From contig JAKVOB010000001.1 in the NCBI GenBank assembly GCA_022483015.1, forward strand, positions 1,202,902 to 1,266,901: a DNA stretch of 64,000 nt, given 5' to 3'. The first letter of the stretch is position 1. The number at the start of each line of letters is the position of its first letter. Under the pieces are notes generated by a model. The model saw only the letters and a program-made list of their open reading frames with translations, did not search any database and was not told the origin of the DNA. The stretch comes from Atopobiaceae bacterium (GTDB taxonomy: Bacteria; Actinomycetota; Coriobacteriia; Coriobacteriales; Atopobiaceae). A program made the translations under genes and the position numbers. Positions 61,718 through 64,000 of the stretch are shown one piece after another.

Positions 61718-63412
61718 TCAGTCGGTGGTATAGACGCAGCGCATGACCTCGTCCAGCGTGGTCACGCCTTGGCAGACGAGCTCCTTGCAGTTCTGGGCGA
61801 TGGGCTGGAAGCCGCCGGCGATGGCTGCCGCAGCGAGCTCCTCGCGGCTGGCACCGTCGCGGATGCCCTCCTTCATCGTCTCGTTCAGGGTGAGGACCTC
61901 CGAGACCACGGTGCGGCCGTGGTAGCCGCTCCCGAAGCACTCCGAGCACCCTGTGCCACGATAGAACTCGACGCCTTCGGCCTCGGGGCTGCCAGGGTCG
62001 ATGCCGAGGCTCTCGAGCTGATCTGATGTGGGGGTGTAGGAGGTGCGGCAGTGCGGGCAGACCCGGCGCACCAGGCGCTGCGAGATGACGCCCTTGAGGG
62101 CGCTCGCCACCATATAGGGCTCCACGCCGATGTCGTCCAGGCGGTCGAGCGTGGAGAGGGCGTCGCCGGTGTGGATGGTCGAGAGCACGAGGTGGCCGGT
62201 CACGGCGGCGCGCATGGCGATGCTCGCCGTCTCGGCGTCGCGGATCTCGCCCACGCCCACGACGTCGGGGTCCTGGCGCAGGATCGAGCGCAGGCCGCTC
62301 GCGAACGTGGTGCCGGCCTTCTCGTTGACCTGGACCTGGTTGACGCCGTCGATGTTGTACTCCACGGGGTCCTCGAGGGTCACGATGTTGACCGCCTCGG
62401 TGTTGAGGCGCGAGAGCATGGTGAACATCGTGGACGACTTGCCGCTCCCGGTGGGGCCCACGATGAGGATCATGCCCTGGGTGTTCTTGAGGAGGTCGTT
62501 GTAGGCGTCGAGGTTGTGGCCATAGAAGCCGAGGTCCTCGGGCGTGTCCTGCTTGGAGGCGCGGTCGAGGATGCGCAGCACGATCTTCTCGCCGTGCACG
62601 GTGGGTAGGGTGGAGGCACGCAGGTCGGCCTCCTTCATGTGCACCCGCACGATGGCACGGCCGTCCTGGGGCACGCGGCGCTCGGTCACGTCCATGCCGC
62701 ACATGATCTTGATGCGGCTCGTGAGCGAGGGCTGGAGCTCCTTGGGGATGGTGAACACGTTGTGCAGGATGCCGTCGAGGCGCATCCGCACCAGGACGTC
62801 GGTCTCCTGCGGCTCGATGTGGATGTCGGAGGCATGGTCTGCGATGCCGCGCTCGATGATGGAGTTGACCAGGCGGATCGAGGGTGCGTTGGCGTTGGCG
62901 TCATCCGAGAGCTCCGAGGCCACGCCCTGGGTGTCGCTCGGCGTCTCCTCGGCCTGCATCTCGCGGATGGCACGGCGTGCGCCCTCGGTGCCGTAGAGTG
63001 ACGAGATCGCGCGGGTCACGGTGGCCTCGGTGGCGATCATCGGGATGACGTGCTTGCGTGACGCGGCCTTGACCTCCTCGCTGGCGATGAAGTTCAGGGG
63101 GTCGGCCATGGCGAGGTAGAGGTCGTCGCCCTTGGTGCGGATGGGGACCACGGAATACTTCTTGGCGAGGTTCTTGGGAACGAGCTTGCACAGCTCGCTG
63201 TCGAGCTCGAGCGTGGTGGGGTCGACGTAGTCGATGCCGAGCTGGAGCATGAGGGCATCGATGAGCTGGCGCTCGGTGATGAACCCCTCGCTCACGAGCA
63301 CGTCGCCCAGACGCTTGCCAGTGCCCTTCTGCGCCGCGAGGGCGGCCGTGAGCTGGTCTTGCGTTATGGCTCCTGCGTCGACGAGCAGGTCGCCGAGACG
63401 TGTGTGCTTCAT
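61718..63412 (-). CDS. pilB: Type IV pilus assembly ATPase PilB
   Basis: A 564-residue extension ATPase. Residues 1-150 carry GspE N-terminal (MshEN-like) domains with the repeated LGDLLVDAG / LGDVLVSEG motif. The ATPase core has SDIHIEP, Walker A GPTGSGKSS (319-327), Asp box VTLEDPVEY, Walker B GVGEIRDAE and His box GHLVLSTIHTGDAL. A zinc site of two Cys pairs (CPHC and CSEC) is present. It sits in a minus-strand operon with a prepilin upstream and pilT, pilC and pilin downstream. Confidence 0.96.
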   Translation of the reverse strand: MKHTRLGDLLVDAGAITQDQLTAALAAQKGTGKRLGDVLVSEGFITERQLIDALMLQLGIDYVDPTTLELDSELCKLVPKNLAKKYSVVPIRTKGDDLYLAMADPLNFIASEEVKAASRKHVIPMIATEATVTRAISSLYGTEGARRAIREMQAEETPSDTQGVASELSDDANANAPSIRLVNSIIERGIADHASDIHIEPQETDVLVRMRLDGILHNVFTIPKELQPSLTSRIKIMCGMDVTERRVPQDGRAIVRVHMKEADLRASTLPTVHGEKIVLRILDRASKQDTPEDLGFYGHNLDAYNDLLKNTQGMILIVGPTGSGKSSTMFTMLSRLNTEAVNIVTLEDPVEYNIDGVNQVQVNEKAGTTFASGLRSILRQDPDVVGVGEIRDAETASIAMRAAVTGHLVLSTIHTGDALSTLDRLDDIGVEPYMVASALKGVISQRLVRRVCPHCRTSYTPTSDQLESLGIDPGSPEAEGVEFYRGTGCSECFGSGYHGRTVVSEVLTLNETMKEGIRDGASREELAAAAIAGGFQPIAQNCKELVCQGVTTLDEVMRCVYTTD

Positions 63413-63422
63413 GGCGTGTCTC

Positions 63423-64000
63423 CTACAATCGTGATGTGTCTGAGGGCGTGTAGGTGTAGGTGTAGCTCTTGGTGAGCGTGGGGTCGACCGTGCTCGCGAT
63501 GGTGAACGTGACCTTGACCGTGTCGGGTGCCGTGCCGTCGACGGCGGTGGAGGGTGAGAACTCCAACTTGGCTGAGGTGACCTGGCACTCGGTATAGGCG
63601 CCGGCGTTCAGGAGGTCGCAGGTGACCTCCTTGCCCGTGGAGAGGCTGATCCCCTTGAGGGCGAGCACGCTCACGGTGCGCGTGGTGCCGTCCTCCTCGG
63701 TGACCGAGACGTCATGGGTCGTGAGGTCGGGGTCGACGAGCGTCTGGCCCAGGAAGTCCATCCGGTACGAGGGCTCGCCGTCGTAGGTCATGCCCTTGGC
63801 GAAGTGGGCGGGGTCCTGGATCGAGGCGTCGAGGGAGTCTGCGAGCGAGGTGGACTCCGAGATGAACGACGACTCGCGGAAGACGTGCATACCGACGTTC
63901 ACACCTGCGACGACCACCGAGGTGAGCATGACCACGATGAGCAGCGCCGCCAGGGACTCGATGAGGGTGAAGCCCGCATGCGCGCGTGCGCGAAGACGGG
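63423..64000 (-). CDS. Prepilin-like protein, 5' end beyond the window
   Basis: A minor-pilin or pseudopilin. From the window edge the frame reads RLRARAHAG then FTLIESLAALLIVVMLTSVV, a class III signal with cleavage Gly-Phe and Glu at +5. About 150 residues of beta-rich head domain follow, ending in TYTYTPSDTSRL. Two cysteines (VTCDLLNAGAYTEC) may form a disulfide. The first few residues including the start are outside. The stop lies 10 bases before the pilB start, so it heads the visible part of the pilus operon. Confidence 0.9.
   Translation of the reverse strand, partial: RLRARAHAGFTLIESLAALLIVVMLTSVVVAGVNVGMHVFRESSFISESTSLADSLDASIQDPAHFAKGMTYDGEPSYRMDFLGQTLVDPDLTTHDVSVTEEDGTTRTVSVLALKGISLSTGKEVTCDLLNAGAYTECQVTSAKLEFSPSTAVDGTAPDTVKVTFTIASTVDPTLTKSYTYTYTPSDTSRL

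Overview
The window is a 64 kb piece of a high-GC, tightly packed bacterial chromosome. Gene content suggests a Gram-positive-like actinobacterium, most likely class Coriobacteriia (Olsenella/Atopobium/Collinsella relatives). The pointers are strong G/C third-position bias (which creates many long antisense shadow frames), several PTS components, a Pst/Pho locus with two PstB ATPases, PdxST-type vitamin B6 synthesis, QueH-type queuosine synthesis, RelA/SpoT, SecD/SecF as separate genes, and a type IV pilus cluster. The taxonomic call is inference; no rRNA is present. The only RNA gene found is one tRNA-Leu (CAA).

Layout. 1-3502: a two-gene heterodimeric ABC exporter with a MarR regulator, all on the minus strand, cut by the window edge. 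3503-7727: fructose operon (DeoR regulator, 1-phosphofructokinase, fused fructose PTS IIABC) behind two palindromic 16-bp operator candidates, ended by a terminator. 7760-7877: extragenic palindromes. 8034-15289: pstS-pstC-pstA-pstB-pstB-phoU plus a two-component system, a complete phosphate uptake and sensing operon. 15393-18611: three less characterised genes (DUF4230, DUF2974 lipase-like, condensation/acyltransferase-like). 18608-24187: a hydrolase-GNAT fusion, a MetRS-like enzyme with an altered KMSKS loop, a DUF3267 membrane protein, and a MocR/PdxR-type regulator divergent from pdxS-pdxT. 25939-27021: 6-phosphofructokinase. 27245-30074: a circularly permuted ATP-grasp, alpha-E and transglutaminase cassette. 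30285-32784: methyltransferase, queH and queA. The queuosine pathway is completed by tgt at 37477. 32902-36915: a tail-anchored coiled-coil protein, a PTS IIB-IIC protein and HPr. 38744-43116: membrane protein, RpiR regulator, secD and secF. 43124-49961: a RecJ-HIRAN-helicase fusion, relA/spoT and a metallo-beta-lactamase-fold hydrolase. 50055-52427: a secreted repeat/NlpC-P60 wall protein broken by three insertions. 52666-53191: tRNA-Leu and direct repeats. 53192-64000: type IV pilus genes (pilO, pilN, pilM, pilD, major-pilin-like, pilC, pilT, pilB and a partial prepilin) on the minus strand. The pilus run is interrupted by a plus-strand ADP-ribosylglycohydrolase gene framed by two 124-bp direct repeats that read as identical.

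Functionally, the fructose PTS, HPr, the second PTS permease and phosphofructokinase form a sugar uptake and glycolysis theme. Pst/Pho handles phosphate, PdxR/S/T vitamin B6, and QueH/QueA/Tgt tRNA modification. RecJ-helicase and RelA/SpoT are DNA-repair and stringent-response genes sharing a long plus-strand run with secDF. The main surprises are the direct-repeat-framed ADP-ribosylglycohydrolase inside the pilus locus, the 1222-residue RecJ-HIRAN-helicase fusion, missing key residues in a MocR/PdxR protein (Lys to Arg) and in a MetRS (KMSKS loop), and frame-breaking insertions in pdxT and the wall protein. Those insertions could be real decay or assembly errors. No CRISPR array, prophage, transposase or replication origin was recognised.
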